From NCBI GenBank assembly GCA_016763155.1, contig JAESUH010000038.1, positions 1 to 34,418 of the forward strand: a stretch of 34,418 nucleotides of DNA, read 5' to 3'. Position numbers and translations under genes: made by a program. The DNA comes from Rhizobiaceae bacterium. GTDB lineage: Bacteria > Pseudomonadota > Alphaproteobacteria > Rhizobiales > Rhizobiaceae. Below, piece by piece: positions 9,343 to 18,065 of the stretch; position 1 is the stretch's first letter; the number at the start of each line of letters is the position of its first letter. The notes beneath the pieces are model-generated. The model saw only the letters and a list, made by a program, of their open reading frames with translations. It was not told the origin of the DNA and searched no databases.

Positions 9343-10058
9343 TAATTACTAGCCTGCTTGATTTCCTGCACAAATTGCTCGGCTGTAGCGGCTTTATCGT
9401 CACTCTGAATTATCGGTCTTGCGACCACCAAATGGGATGCTCCGGCGGAAATTGCTTTCCTGGGGGTCATGACACGTTTCTGGTCGCCTGCATCACCACC
9501 AGCAAGCCTTATGCCCGGCGTGACAATTGCCATATCAAGCCCGATGATCTCGCGAATGCTGGAGGCTTCCTGGGCTGATGCAACAATGCCGCCCATGCCA
9601 GCCATTTGGGCGTCTCTTGCCCTTTTTTTCACCAGCTCTTCCGGGGTAAACCCATATCCGGCCTCATATAAATCGACCCCATCCATGGAGGTGAGTACTG
9701 TTACTCCCAACAGGCATAATTGGCTGCCGGAAGCAGCTTCTACTGCTGCCCTCATGGCTCTTGGATAGGCATGGATCGTCAACATGGTGAGACCCATTTT
9801 GGCTACGTTTTCTACGGCTTTGCTAACGGTGTTATCGATATCCAGCAGTTTCATGTCGAGAAAAACATTTTTGCCATCGGCTTGCAGGTCCCGGGCAAGC
9901 TCCAGCCCGCCAGCCAGAACAAGCTGAAAGCCTATTTTATAGACACAAACCGTGTCGCCCAATTCCTGGACGATGGCTTCGGCTTCCTTAACGCTGGGAA
10001 CATCCAGCCCTACGATCAAGCGTTGTCTGGCAGTCAAATGTTCTTTGTTATCTCGCAT
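9342..10058 (-). CDS. pyrF: Orotidine 5'-phosphate decarboxylase
   Basis: A 238-residue TIM-barrel enzyme that makes UMP from OMP, the last step of de novo pyrimidine synthesis. The catalytic D-x-K-x-x-D motif is intact: [13 protein letters not shown] gives Asp68, Lys70 and Asp73. The phosphate-binding end is conserved ([17 protein letters not shown]). The start ATG at 10058 follows a weak TTTAGG ribosome site that overlaps the arm of an 11-bp inverted repeat (10067-10108), so mRNA folding could limit its translation (inference). phaZ follows on the same strand. Confidence 0.96.
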   Translation of the reverse strand: MRDNKEHLTARQRLIVGLDVPSVKEAEAIVQELGDTVCVYKIGFQLVLAGGLELARDLQADGKNVFLDMKLLDIDNTVSKAVENVAKMGLTMLTIHAYPRAMRAAVEAASGSQLCLLGVTVLTSMDGVDLYEAGYGFTPEELVKKRARDAQMAGMGGIVASAQEASSIREIIGLDMAIVTPGIRLAGGDAGDQKRVMTPRKAISAGASHLVVARPIIQSDDKAATAEQFVQEIKQASN

Positions 10059-10066
10059 GGATTACC

Positions 10067-10108
10067 TAAAGCATGTCACGTTCATTGGTATTCACCCGAC
10101 ATGCTTTA
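10067..10108. repeat. 11-bp inverted repeat upstream of pyrF
   Basis: TAAAGCATGTC and GACATGCTTTA are perfect complements separated by 20 bases. The AAAGCATGTC/GACATGC arm sequence resembles the ends of abundant intergenic palindromes that I remember from Rhizobiales genomes. It is followed within 26 bases by a second palindrome (10134-10160), so both may belong to one composite repeat. Confidence 0.6.
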
Positions 10109-10133
10109 TCCTTTTGTTCCCGCGTGTCTTTTA

Positions 10134-10160
10134 TCCCAAAACCGGTGCCCACTTTTGGGA
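10134..10160. repeat. Dispersed Rhizobiales-type palindrome, copy A
   Basis: TCCCAAAA and TTTTGGGA form a perfect 8-bp stem around an 11-base loop containing CCGGTGCCCAC. Read on the minus strand the core is CAAAAGTGGGCACCGGTTTT, a core I recall as very common between genes of Rhizobium, Mesorhizobium and Brucella relatives. A diverged copy lies on the other side of the flavin reductase gene at 10781-10813. Confidence 0.6.
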
Positions 10161-10175
10161 GACTCGCTTTATGAG

Positions 10176-10757
10176 CTAGCGCAAATTATGGATCGCCGTC
10201 TTATCTACCAGAGATTCGCAGGCGGCTTGCAGAAATTTTGTTGAAACTTCATTGGCCAAACTGTCATCATCATTAAAGGCCGTGGCCATATTGCCTATTG
10301 TTACTTGTTCGCTGATAACCAACATTCCCAATCGGGAGAGAATTGCCCGCAAATGGGTGAGACCATTAACGCCGCCCATTTGGCCTGGCGCAATTGATAT
10401 CAAAGCTGCAAACTTCTCTTTATAGGGTGCGATATCCCCCCGATCATCGGATTTTACGCGACTTACCCAATCAATGGTATTCTTCAAAAGCGGGGTAAGG
10501 GAACCGTTATATTCAGGGCACGCAATCATGATGCCATGATGCTCATGGAACAGTCTTGCCAGTTTAACAGCGTTTTCCGGCGTGCCTTTCTGGGCTTCCA
10601 GATCTCCGTCAAAAAGGGGCAATTCATAATCAGCCAGAGATATTCTCGTTGGTTCACAATCCAGCTGAGAGAATACTTTTGTAGCTGTTGCAAGTAATCT
10701 GGTATTATTGGATCCAGAACGAGCGGAGCCTGAAAGAAGTAAAATTTTTGGGGTCAT
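10176..10757 (-). CDS. NADPH-dependent FMN reductase family flavoprotein
   Basis: A 193-residue flavodoxin-fold protein of the NADPH-dependent FMN reductase / chromate-reductase-like family. The N-terminal loop LLSGSARSGSNNTRL binds the FMN phosphate, and CPEYNGSLTPLLKNTIDW is the family's second flavin-contacting signature. It probably reduces quinones, azo compounds or free FMN in the cytoplasm; the exact substrate cannot be read from sequence. The frame opens with TTG at 10760, but the adjacent ATG at 10757 is the more likely start; no strong ribosome site is visible. It is an isolated gene with a palindromic repeat on each side, between pyrF and dnaJ. Confidence 0.85.
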   Translation of the reverse strand: MTPKILLLSGSARSGSNNTRLLATATKVFSQLDCEPTRISLADYELPLFDGDLEAQKGTPENAVKLARLFHEHHGIMIACPEYNGSLTPLLKNTIDWVSRVKSDDRGDIAPYKEKFAALISIAPGQMGGVNGLTHLRAILSRLGMLVISEQVTIGNMATAFNDDDSLANEVSTKFLQAACESLVDKTAIHNLR

Positions 10758-10780
10758 CAACGCAGTGCTTTCTTAGAGTA

Positions 10781-10813
10781 CAATCCGAAAAGTGGGAACA
10801 GGATTTCAGATTG
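10781..10813. repeat. Dispersed Rhizobiales-type palindrome, copy B
   Basis: CAATCCGAAA and TTTCAGATTG pair at nine of ten positions around a 13-base loop. The core CCGAAAAGTGGGAACAGGA aligns with the minus-strand reading of copy A (10134-10160), so the two copies flank the flavin reductase gene in opposite orientation. Confidence 0.55.
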
Positions 10814-10832
10814 TGCGTTATACAGATAAATA

Positions 10833-10868
10833 GGCGCTTTTTACAATATATGAATCATAAAAAGCGCC
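10833..10868 (-). terminator. Terminator of the dnaK-dnaJ unit
   Basis: GGCGCTTTTTA and TAAAAAGCGCC form a perfect 11-bp stem with a 14-base loop. It starts at the base after the dnaJ stop codon TAG on the minus strand. The T-run lies inside the stem, and the downstream sequence TATTTATC is moderately T-rich. Confidence 0.65.
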
Positions 10869-12011
10869 CTAGTCAGTCGCCTTCAAGTCGTCAAAAATGT
10901 TTTTCATCCGTGAGAAAAATCCGGTGGATTCTGGATTGTTTTCATCAGAAGAGATCTGCTGAAATTCTTCCAACAGTTCGCGTTGACGTTTGGTGAGTTT
11001 TTGCGGTGTTTCGGTTACCACCTGAATATAAAGGTCGCCCACACTGCTTGAGCGCATCACAGGCATGCCTTTACCGCGGAGGCGGAATTGTTTTCCCGTC
11101 TGGGTGCCTTCAGGCACTTTGACGCGGGATTTGGCATCATCAAGCGTGGCAATTTGAAATTCCCCGCCCAATGCGGCAACCGTCATGGATATGGGAATGC
11201 GGCAAAATAAATCTGCGCCATCACGCTGGAAGAATTCATGGGGTTTCACGGAGAGGAAAATATACAAATCTCCGGTGGGACCACCCAGGGTTCCAGCCTC
11301 TCCTTCGCCAGCAAGGCGAATGCGCACGCCATCTTCAATACCGGCAGGAATATTCACGCTTAAACTGCGTTCTTTGGTTACCCGGCCCTGACCAGAGCAA
11401 TTTGAGCAGGGATCTGCAATTATTTCGCCTCGCCCATGACAGGACGGGCAGGTGCGTTCTACCGAAAAGAAACCCTGAGACGCGCGCACCCTGCCGCTTC
11501 CGGCGCAGGTCGAACAGGTGACCGGGGATGAACCTGGTGTTGCTCCGGAGCCGGAACACTCTTCGCAGGATACGGCAGTGGGAACGATAATCTCTGCAGC
11601 TTTTCCTGCAAATGCGTCTTCCAGACTGACTTCCATATTATAGCGTAAATCGGCACCACGAGTACGACCACCGGATCGGTCACCGCCCCGAGCACGGTTG
11701 CCCATCATTTCGCCAAAAATGTCTTCGAAAATATCAGAAAAACCGCCACCGCCAGCAAAACCACCGGCAGCAGCACCGTTACCATTTTCAAAAGCCGCAT
11801 GGCCAAACTGGTCATAGGCTGAACGTTTTTGTGGGTCCTTGAGGACATCATAGGCTTCACCAAGTTCCTTGAACTTGGCTTCGGCGGATGAATCATCCAG
11901 GTTTTTATCGGGGTGATATTTAATAGCCTGTTTGCGAAAAGCGCTTTTCAGCTCCTTTTCGCTGGCATCTCGGGCAACCCCAAGAGTTTCATAATAATCT
12001 GCTTTTGCCAT
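10869..12011 (-). CDS. dnaJ: Chaperone protein DnaJ (type I Hsp40)
   Basis: A 380-residue DnaJ with all domains in order. The J domain has His33-Pro34-Asp35, which stimulates DnaK ATPase. A glycine/phenylalanine-rich linker follows at about residues 75-115. The zinc domain has four CxxCxGxG repeats ([32 protein letters not shown]), and substrate-binding C-terminal domains complete it. The ATG at 12011 has an AGGAA ribosome site directly after a long stem in the dnaK-dnaJ gap, so dnaJ may be made at a lower level than dnaK (inference). It lies 95 bases after dnaK and ends in a hairpin terminator. Confidence 0.98.
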   Translation of the reverse strand: MAKADYYETLGVARDASEKELKSAFRKQAIKYHPDKNLDDSSAEAKFKELGEAYDVLKDPQKRSAYDQFGHAAFENGNGAAAGGFAGGGGFSDIFEDIFGEMMGNRARGGDRSGGRTRGADLRYNMEVSLEDAFAGKAAEIIVPTAVSCEECSGSGATPGSSPVTCSTCAGSGRVRASQGFFSVERTCPSCHGRGEIIADPCSNCSGQGRVTKERSLSVNIPAGIEDGVRIRLAGEGEAGTLGGPTGDLYIFLSVKPHEFFQRDGADLFCRIPISMTVAALGGEFQIATLDDAKSRVKVPEGTQTGKQFRLRGKGMPVMRSSSVGDLYIQVVTETPQKLTKRQRELLEEFQQISSDENNPESTGFFSRMKNIFDDLKATD

Positions 12012-12030
12012 TGGACGTTCCTAGAACTCA

Positions 12031-12092
12031 AAATGCACCCCGGTGATTTTACCCAAGCCAATTGGCCTTGATATAATCTCAGGGGTGCATTT
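12031..12092 (-). promoter_or_regulatory. Long stem between dnaK and dnaJ (attenuator or mRNA-processing hairpin)
   Basis: AAATGCACCCC (12031-12041) and GGGGTGCATTT (12082-12092) are an 11-bp perfect inverted repeat. The 40-base interior contains a second dyad around CCAATTGG. On the minus strand the 3' arm runs into TTTTGAG and then the dnaJ ribosome site. It could be a partial terminator or an RNA-stabilising stem for dnaK mRNA; both are known at dnaK-dnaJ borders in other bacteria. Confidence 0.55.
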
Positions 12093-12106
12093 AATTTCAG
12101 GCCTGA

Positions 12107-14026
12107 TTAAGCCGATTTTTTCTCGTCCGAGTCGTCATCGTCGATCTCTTCGAAATCAGCGTCAACCACATCTTCGTCAGCGGCAGCATCTGCTGCTGCG
12201 TCACCTTCTGCAGTTTCAGCCTCAGCAGCTTCATACATTGCCTGACCAAGTTTCATGGTCGCTGTTGCAAGAGCTTCTGATTTTGCCTTGATCTCGTCAG
12301 TGTCATCGCTTTCCATTGCATCTTTCAATGCAACGATTGCCCGTTCGATTTCGTCTTTGTCTTCATCAGAGGCCTTGTCACCAAAGTCTACCAGAGATTT
12401 TTCAGAAGAATGAACCAGCGCTTCGGCCTGATTTTTGGCTTCTACGCTCTCACGACGTTTTTTATCTTCGTCAGCATTGACTTCAGCATCCTGAACCATT
12501 TGTTCGATGTCTTCATCGGACAGGCCGCCAGAGGCTTTGATCGAAATCTGCTGTTCCTTGCCGGTGCCTTTGTCTTTGGCAGATACATTCACAATGCCGT
12601 TGGCATCGATATCGAATGTAACTTCAACCTGCGGCACACCGCGAGGGGCCGGAGGAATACCCACCAGATCAAACTGACCGAGGTTTTTATTATCCGAAGC
12701 CATTTCGCGCTCACCTTGAGCAACCCGGATGGTCACAGCGTTCTGATTATCATCAGCCGTTGAGAACACCTGAGATTTCTTGGTCGGGATCGTTGTGTTG
12801 CGATCGATCAAACGAGTAAACACGCCGCCCAATGTTTCAATGCCCAAAGACAATGGTGTCACATCAAGAAGCAGCACGTCTTTAACGTCGCCCTGCAATA
12901 CGCCAGCCTGAATGGCTGCACCCATGGCCACAACTTCATCGGGGTTCACACCACGATTAGGTTCTCTACCGAAAAATTCCTGAACTACTTCCTGAATTTT
13001 TGGCATGCGGGTCATGCCGCCAACCAAAACAACCTCATCAATTTCACCAGGCTTCAGGCCAGCATCCTTAAGGGCTGCAGCACAAGGCTTGATGGTGCGT
13101 TGAACCAGATCATTAACCAGCGATTCAAATTTTGCGCGGGTAAGTTTCATGGTCAAGTGTTTTGGACCAGACTTATCTGCGGTGATGAATGGCAGGTTGA
13201 TCTCTGTTTGAGACGCTGAGGAAAGCTCGATTTTTGCTTTCTCGGCTGCTTCTTTCAAACGCTGCAAGGCCATCTTGTCGTTTTTCAGATCGATGGATTG
13301 ATCTTTTTTGAATTCCTTGGCGAGATAATCAACCAAAAGCATGTCGAAATCTTCACCGCCGAGGAAAGTATCCCCATTGGTAGATTTCACTTCAAACACA
13401 CCATCGCCAATTTCCAGCACGGACACATCAAATGTACCACCGCCAAGATCGTAAACGGCGATTGTTTTGCCCTCTTTCTTGTCGAGGCCATAAGCCAAAG
13501 CCGCAGCAGTTGGCTCGTTGATGATGCGTAATACTTCCAGACCAGCAATCTTGCCTGCATCTTTGGTTGCCTGACGCTGGGCGTCATTGAAATATGCAGG
13601 AACCGTGATCACAGCCTGTTCAACTGTTTCGCCAAGATAGGCTTCAGCGGTTTCTTTCATTTTCTGCAAGATCATTGCGGAAACCTGGGACGGAGAATAT
13701 TTCTCGCCATCGGCTTCAACCCATGCATCGCCATTTGGGCCTTCCACAATTTTGAATGGAACCAGCTTTTTATCTTTGTTCACAGCCTTGTCCGTATAAC
13801 GACGGCCAATCAGGCGCTTTACTGCAAACAGGGTATTTTCAGGATTTGTAACAGCCTGACGTTTAGCGGGCTGGCCTACAAGGCGTTCGCCCTCTTCGCC
13901 GAAAGCTACCATGGAAGGGGTTGTGCGCGCGCCTTCCGAATTTTCAATTACTTTTGGTTCCTTACCGTCCATGACGGCCACACAGGAATTTGTCGTACCT
14001 AGATCGATACCTATTACTTTAGCCAT
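12107..14026 (-). CDS. dnaK: Chaperone protein DnaK (Hsp70)
   Basis: A full-length Hsp70 of 639 residues. The ATPase domain begins [13 protein letters not shown] and contains [19 protein letters not shown] and [12 protein letters not shown]. The hydrophobic linker reads [16 protein letters not shown] and leads to the substrate-binding domain. The acidic lid tail ends [19 protein letters not shown]. It folds and refolds client proteins with DnaJ and GrpE, both encoded in this window. The start ATG at 14026 has a strong AAGGAG ribosome site. A promoter with CTTGCA and CTTATAT boxes lies about 150 bases upstream, giving a long leader that contains an 8-bp hairpin. The nearest upstream gene, alkB, is divergent. 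Confidence 0.99.
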   Translation of the reverse strand: MAKVIGIDLGTTNSCVAVMDGKEPKVIENSEGARTTPSMVAFGEEGERLVGQPAKRQAVTNPENTLFAVKRLIGRRYTDKAVNKDKKLVPFKIVEGPNGDAWVEADGEKYSPSQVSAMILQKMKETAEAYLGETVEQAVITVPAYFNDAQRQATKDAGKIAGLEVLRIINEPTAAALAYGLDKKEGKTIAVYDLGGGTFDVSVLEIGDGVFEVKSTNGDTFLGGEDFDMLLVDYLAKEFKKDQSIDLKNDKMALQRLKEAAEKAKIELSSASQTEINLPFITADKSGPKHLTMKLTRAKFESLVNDLVQRTIKPCAAALKDAGLKPGEIDEVVLVGGMTRMPKIQEVVQEFFGREPNRGVNPDEVVAMGAAIQAGVLQGDVKDVLLLDVTPLSLGIETLGGVFTRLIDRNTTIPTKKSQVFSTADDNQNAVTIRVAQGEREMASDNKNLGQFDLVGIPPAPRGVPQVEVTFDIDANGIVNVSAKDKGTGKEQQISIKASGGLSDEDIEQMVQDAEVNADEDKKRRESVEAKNQAEALVHSSEKSLVDFGDKASDEDKDEIERAIVALKDAMESDDTDEIKAKSEALATATMKLGQAMYEAAEAETAEGDAAADAAADEDVVDADFEEIDDDDSDEKKSA

Positions 14027-14074
14027 TTGTTATCTCCTTGGCAGCAGACTGTCAGGACCCTAAAAGGCATCCTC

Positions 14075-14096
14075 GGCAACAAAACAAATTGTTGCC
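14075..14096 (-). promoter_or_regulatory. Hairpin in the dnaK mRNA leader
   Basis: GGCAACAA and TTGTTGCC form a perfect 8-bp stem with a 6-base loop, about 50 bases upstream of the dnaK ATG. It does not cover the ribosome site AAGGAG. A short UCCU in the leader could pair with AGGA of that site, but only over four bases, so a thermosensor role is speculative. Confidence 0.4.
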
Positions 14097-14177
14097 CCGC
14101 CAGTCCCTTACATGTTTGGAACTTGTTACCTAGTGCAATTTTGATAATTCCAACATTACCAAACTGCGTTGATCGGT

Positions 14178-14206
14178 ATATAAGGAGCGAGGCTTGTGCC
14201 TGCAAG
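14178..14206 (-). promoter_or_regulatory. dnaK promoter, heat-shock type
   Basis: On the minus strand, -35 CTTGCA (14201-14206) and CTTATAT (14178-14184) are separated by 16 bases. This agrees well with the alphaproteobacterial sigma-32 pattern (CTTGNN...CYTATNT) and, read as N17-TTATAT, also with the housekeeping pattern. The expected transcript start is near 14170. The rest of the 304-base dnaK-alkB gap holds the leader hairpin (14075-14096) and no clear alkB promoter. Confidence 0.6.
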
Positions 14207-14330
14207 GATTCTCAGACGTTTATCTGTCGGTTTTTACTTTTTTTGAGGGAATCAGCTGATTGGTGGTGATATCAGATCAGAATCTGCATAATATTCCCCT
14301 CTCCATACCGAATCACTGCAGAGCGAAGAA

Positions 14331-14945
14331 ATGCAAAAACTTCCCGATGGTACACTGCTCTTTCCAGATTTCCTGAAAAAACAGGAACAGGAGCAACTCG
14401 TAGCCAGTGTGCGTGATGTGGTAAAAAGAGCGCCACTGTTTATTTCCACCATGCCAAAAACCGGAAAACCCATGAGTGTACGCATGACAAATTGCGGCAC
14501 GCTTGGATGGTTGAGCGACAAGGAAAATGGTTACCGCTACCAGGCCCACCATCCGCAAACCGGAAATGCATGGCCGCCAATTCCAGACCAATTGCTGGCA
14601 ATATGGGATGAATTATCGGGCTATGCCCATTCTCCGCAAGCCTGCCTGATCAATTATTATGGAACAGACGCCAAAATGGGACTGCATCAGGACCGGGATG
14701 AACAGAACTTCGATGCGCCTGTGCTTTCCGTTTCTCTGGGAGACAGCGCGCTCTTTCGTGTTGGCGGGGAAAACCGTACCGATAAAACCACATCGTTCAA
14801 GCTGAATAGCGGTGACGTGATGATGCTGTCAGGCAAATCACGGCTGGCATTTCATGGAATTTCACGAATTTACCCCGGAACTTCCATGTTATTGAAGCAA
14901 GGAGGCCGAATAAACTTAACTCTCCGTCGAGTGACGGAGCTTTAA
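14331..14945 (+). CDS. alkB: AlkB-like 2-oxoglutarate/Fe(II)-dependent DNA repair dioxygenase
   Basis: A 204-residue protein, close to E. coli AlkB in length. The iron ligands are His119 and Asp121 in GLHQDRDE and His175 in RLAFHGISRI. The 2-oxoglutarate-binding R-x-N-x-T-x-R motif is RINLTLR at residues 193-199, and SLGDSALFRVGG is also typical. It oxidatively removes methyl groups from 1-methyladenine and 3-methylcytosine in DNA or RNA. The gene is divergent from dnaK. It has no clear ribosome site beyond GAGCGAAGAA just before the ATG. A very stable hairpin and a palindromic repeat lie downstream and may end its transcript. Confidence 0.9.
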   Translation: MQKLPDGTLLFPDFLKKQEQEQLVASVRDVVKRAPLFISTMPKTGKPMSVRMTNCGTLGWLSDKENGYRYQAHHPQTGNAWPPIPDQLLAIWDELSGYAHSPQACLINYYGTDAKMGLHQDRDEQNFDAPVLSVSLGDSALFRVGGENRTDKTTSFKLNSGDVMMLSGKSRLAFHGISRIYPGTSMLLKQGGRINLTLRRVTEL

Positions 14946-14946
14946 T

Positions 14947-15225
14947 TTGTTCTCACGGCGAACCCAGTGGGTTCGCATTGGCTTGTTCTCACGGCGTATC
15001 TTCGCTGCGCTCAGGCCTGCGAAGGCGCGGCGCATTAGCGCCGGTCGCTCTTCGCTCCCGCCTATCGGCGATCTGATACGGCAAGGATAGCGCAAGGGAA
15101 CGATCCGGAAAGTGCTGTGCGGGGAAAATGAATGAGAGCCCGTAGGGCGAGCGTGGGAACCCGGCGCTAATGCGCCGCCCATGCGGAGGCCCGAACGACA
15201 GTGAGGATACGCCGTGAGCCAAGCA
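14947..15225. repeat. MITE-like palindromic repeat element between alkB and coaA
   Basis: This gene-free convergent gap is built of repeats. TTGTTCTCACGGCG occurs twice (14947-14960 and 14983-14996), framing a tight hairpin GCGAACCC-AGT-GGGTTCGC (14958-14976). The main element has long imperfect inverted arms. CTCACGGCGTATC at 14988-15000 is the exact complement of 15206-15218, and GGCGCATTAGCGCCGG at 15029-15044 is the exact complement of 15161-15176. The sequence between these blocks is also largely complementary. About 100 bases form the centre. No transposase is present; the short minus-strand frames inside (14916-15182, 14989-15222) are by-products of the GC-rich palindrome. It is probably a non-autonomous mobile or REP-like element and could terminate transcription from both sides. 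Confidence 0.75.
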
Positions 15226-15233
15226 AAGCCGAC

Positions 15234-16232
15234 CTAAAGTTTGCGTAACGCCACTTGTTCAACCAAGTGATCCATACCTTTTTTTAGAATCAGGTCTGCC
15301 CTTGGTCGGGTCGGCAAAATGTTTTCTCGCAGATTGGCCAAATTGATGCGTTCCCATAAGCCTTGCGCGATATCCTGCGCTTCATTTGCAGCAATCTTGG
15401 AATAACGGTGAAAAAAGGAGCCCGGGTCCTGAAATGCTGTTTCGCGCAGGCGCATGAATCGGTCCACATACCATTTCTCGATGATTGCTTCCTCGGCATC
15501 AATATAGATGGAAAAATCGAAAAAATCGGAAACGAAGGGCACCGCATTGCCATCTACCGGCAAATCCCGCGATTGCAGGACGTTGATGCCTTCAAAAATC
15601 AGAATATCCGGCCTGTCCACAATCTGAAACTGGTCGGGCATAACATCATAATTGAAGTGGGAATAAAGCGGAGCTTTTACACTGGCTTCGCCTGCCTTGA
15701 TGCTCGAGAGGAAATTCAGAAGCTCTGAAACATTGTAGCTTTCCGGAAAACCCTTCTTATCCATCAAGTTATTTTCCATCAAAACCTTGTTAGGCAGCAG
15801 AAAACCATCGGTGGTAACCAGATCAACCTTTGGGCTGGAAGGCCAGCGGGCCAAAAGTTCCTTCAAAATACGCGCCGTGGTAGATTTTCCAACCGCAACC
15901 GAACCCGCAACACCAATCACAAACGGGGTTTTGTCGGGCGAAATATTCAAGAAACGCTGGCGTAGTTTGAATAATTGCTGGCTAGATTCCACATGGCTGG
16001 ACAAAAGTCTGGAAAGCGAAAGATAGATATCGCGCACTTCGTCCAATGAAATTGGGTCATTGGAAGAGCGAAGGCGGTAAACCTCTTCGCTAGTCAAAGT
16101 TAGTGGCGTATCGGCACGAAATTCTGACCAGTCACTGGCAGAAAAAAACAGGTAGGGCGAAGGAATTTGATTCAGCCCCTCTCCATTCGACCAGAATCCA
16201 TTTCCAGCCTTGATTTCTGTCTTGGCGTCCAT
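15234..16232 (-). CDS. coaA: Type I pantothenate kinase
   Basis: A 332-residue CoaA of the bacterial type I (P-loop) family that phosphorylates pantothenate, the first and usually feedback-controlled step of CoA synthesis. The P-loop [11 protein letters not shown] spans residues 107-117. [21 protein letters not shown] and [10 protein letters not shown] are family motifs. The ATG at 16232 gives an N-terminal extension of about 15 residues before the conserved [10 protein letters not shown] region. It lies 3 bases after hisE and closes the his operon. Its stop is 9 bases from the palindromic repeat element. A second CoA gene, coaBC, lies at 30396-31814. Confidence 0.96.
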   Translation of the reverse strand: MDAKTEIKAGNGFWSNGEGLNQIPSPYLFFSASDWSEFRADTPLTLTSEEVYRLRSSNDPISLDEVRDIYLSLSRLLSSHVESSQQLFKLRQRFLNISPDKTPFVIGVAGSVAVGKSTTARILKELLARWPSSPKVDLVTTDGFLLPNKVLMENNLMDKKGFPESYNVSELLNFLSSIKAGEASVKAPLYSHFNYDVMPDQFQIVDRPDILIFEGINVLQSRDLPVDGNAVPFVSDFFDFSIYIDAEEAIIEKWYVDRFMRLRETAFQDPGSFFHRYSKIAANEAQDIAQGLWERINLANLRENILPTRPRADLILKKGMDHLVEQVALRKL

Positions 16233-16235
16233 GAC

Positions 16236-16559
16236 CTACTTCTTTGCTCTTTTGGCCTTTTCTTCAAGGCCAGACTGGGCAGTGCGTGTCTCGAGCTCTG
16301 CCATCACCTCAACAAGGGGAATATCCATTTTTCTTAGCACAACAAGCAAATGATAAAGCACGTCGGCGGACTCCTTGACCATCTCCGGACGGTTCTTTGT
16401 TACCGCCGCGATCACCGCTTCTGTTGCTTCTTCACCCATCTTCTGGGCGCATTTTTCAATGCCGGTTTTTACCAGCATGGCTGTGTAGGAAGAACCATCG
16501 TCAATTGATGCGCGTTGCTCAATGATTGTTTCCAGATTGGACAGATTGAAATTGGTCAT
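16236..16559 (-). CDS. hisE: Phosphoribosyl-ATP pyrophosphatase
   Basis: A 107-residue all-alpha protein of the MazG-like fold that hydrolyses phosphoribosyl-ATP to phosphoribosyl-AMP, the second step of histidine synthesis. The metal-binding signature [13 protein letters not shown] and the downstream [13 protein letters not shown] motif are intact. It is a stand-alone HisE, not fused to HisI, as is usual in alphaproteobacteria. The start overlaps the hisF stop by 4 bases (ATGA), so the two are translationally coupled. coaA follows after 3 bases. Confidence 0.95.
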   Translation of the reverse strand: MTNFNLSNLETIIEQRASIDDGSSYTAMLVKTGIEKCAQKMGEEATEAVIAAVTKNRPEMVKESADVLYHLLVVLRKMDIPLVEVMAELETRTAQSGLEEKAKRAKK

Positions 16560-17335
16560 GGGTCCAACCTTACTGGAATACCTGCCTTATGCATATGCCT
16601 TTTGGCCTCAAGAATTGAATAGGTGCCAAAATGGAAAATCGATGCTGCCAAAACAGCACTGGCATGGCCTTTGGTGATGCCTTCCACCAGATGGTCAAGA
16701 TTGCCAACACCGCCCGAAGCGATTACCGGAACGCTGACTGCATCGGCAACGGCTCTTGTCAGGGGCAAATTATAACCAATTTTTGTGCCATCACGGTCCA
16801 TCGAAGTGAGCAAGATTTCACCAGCGCCTTTAGCAACGACGGTCTGCGCAAATTCAACTGCATCAATGCCAGTTTCCGTGCGACCGCCATGGGTAAAAAT
16901 TTCCCAACGGTCCTCTTCACCTTCGGCAGACACCTTCTTGGCATCTATCGCCACCACAATACATTGATTGCCAAATTTATCGGCGGCTTCTGCCACAAAA
17001 TTGGGGTTGTTCACTGCTGTGGTGTTGATTGACACCTTGTCGGCGCCAGCCAGCAATAATTTTCTGATGTCCGAAATTTCGCGAACGCCGCCGCCAACGG
17101 TTAACGGCATAAAGCATTGTTCGGCTGTACGAGCGATCATATCAAAGGTTGCGGCACGACCATCAGAGGAGGCGGTGATATCGAGAAATGTCAGTTCATC
17201 TGCACCAGCCGCATCATAGGCGATTGCAGCTTGCACCGGATCACCGGCATCGACCAGATCGACAAAATTTACGCCCTTGACCACGCGCCCATTGGAAACG
17301 TCGAGGCAGGGAATAATGCGAACTTTCAGGGTCAT
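16556..17335 (-). CDS. hisF: Imidazole glycerol phosphate synthase, cyclase subunit HisF
   Basis: A 259-residue (beta-alpha)8 barrel that, with HisH, turns PRFAR and glutamine-derived ammonia into imidazole glycerol phosphate and AICAR. Catalytic Asp12 is in [14 protein letters not shown], and the second aspartate is in VVAIDAKK. The duplicated phosphate sites ([10 protein letters not shown] and [12 protein letters not shown]) are clear. It overlaps hisE by 4 bases downstream and hisA by 4 bases upstream. Its partner hisH is two genes upstream in the same unit. Confidence 0.97.
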   Translation of the reverse strand: MTLKVRIIPCLDVSNGRVVKGVNFVDLVDAGDPVQAAIAYDAAGADELTFLDITASSDGRAATFDMIARTAEQCFMPLTVGGGVREISDIRKLLLAGADKVSINTTAVNNPNFVAEAADKFGNQCIVVAIDAKKVSAEGEEDRWEIFTHGGRTETGIDAVEFAQTVVAKGAGEILLTSMDRDGTKIGYNLPLTRAVADAVSVPVIASGGVGNLDHLVEGITKGHASAVLAASIFHFGTYSILEAKRHMHKAGIPVRLDP

Positions 17336-18063
17336 GATACTTCCTTCAACAAAGCAAGCGCCTCAGCTGCATCCAGCCTGCCATCGTAAAGGGCACGCCC
17401 GGTAATCGCCCCTTCCAAAATGGCCGCATCGGGTTCGCACATGCGTTTCACATCTTCAATGGAAGCCAGACCGCCTGATGCTATGACGGGAATTGAAACC
17501 GCATTGGCAAGCTCTATTGTTGAGGGCCAGTTAATGCCGGTTAGCACGCCGTCCCGGTCAATATCTGTGTAGATGATCGCAGAAACGCCGGCACCTTCGA
17601 ACTTCTTAGCAAGCTCAATAATGCCCAGTTCAGAGGCTTCCGCCCAGCCTTCAACGGCAACTTTGCCACCTTTAGCGTCAATACCCACCGCCACATGGCC
17701 GGGGAATTTTTTACACGCTTCAATCACCAAATCAGGGTCGCGCACGGCGACGGTTCCCAAAATCACCCGTGTCAGGCCTTTTTCAAGCCAACTTTCTATA
17801 TGCGCAAGGGTGCGGATACCGCCGCCTAGTTGCACCGGGTTTTTGGTCGCTGCCAATATCGCTTCAACCGCTGCACCATTGACGCTTTCGCCTTCGAATG
17901 CACCGTTAAGATCCACCACGTGGAGCCAGCTAAACCCATCATCCTCAAAGGCTTTGGCCTGGGCACCGGGGTCCGTATTATAAACTGTGGCACGATCCAT
18001 ATCGCCAAGTTTGAGGCGAACACATTCGCCCTCTTTCAGATCGATTGCCGGAAATAAAATCAT
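17332..18063 (-). CDS. hisA: ProFAR isomerase (phosphoribosylformimino-AICAR-P isomerase)
   Basis: A 243-residue half-barrel-duplicated TIM protein. [17 protein letters not shown] begins the protein with the catalytic Asp8, and [14 protein letters not shown] carries the second acid. QLGGGIRT and VIASGGLAS are the phosphate loops. The open frame extends to a GTG at 18078 inside hisH, but the ATG at 18063 matches the family N-terminus and is preceded by GTGGAAACC as a ribosome site. I therefore use 18063, which leaves 2 bases after the hisH stop. It overlaps hisF by 4 bases. Confidence 0.96.
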   Translation of the reverse strand: MILFPAIDLKEGECVRLKLGDMDRATVYNTDPGAQAKAFEDDGFSWLHVVDLNGAFEGESVNGAAVEAILAATKNPVQLGGGIRTLAHIESWLEKGLTRVILGTVAVRDPDLVIEACKKFPGHVAVGIDAKGGKVAVEGWAEASELGIIELAKKFEGAGVSAIIYTDIDRDGVLTGINWPSTIELANAVSIPVIASGGLASIEDVKRMCEPDAAILEGAITGRALYDGRLDAAEALALLKEVS

Positions 18064-18065
18064 CT

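Noticed and set aside
13298-13587. Open frames on both strands inside dnaK (13298-13531 +, 13387-13587 -)
   Set aside because: They are shadows of the fully conserved DnaK reading frame, which leaves no room for another gene.
14916-15222. Two minus-strand open frames of 88 and 77 codons in the alkB-coaA gap
   Set aside because: They lie in the GC-rich palindromic repeat, overlap each other in different frames, lack ribosome sites and have compositions dictated by the inverted repeats.
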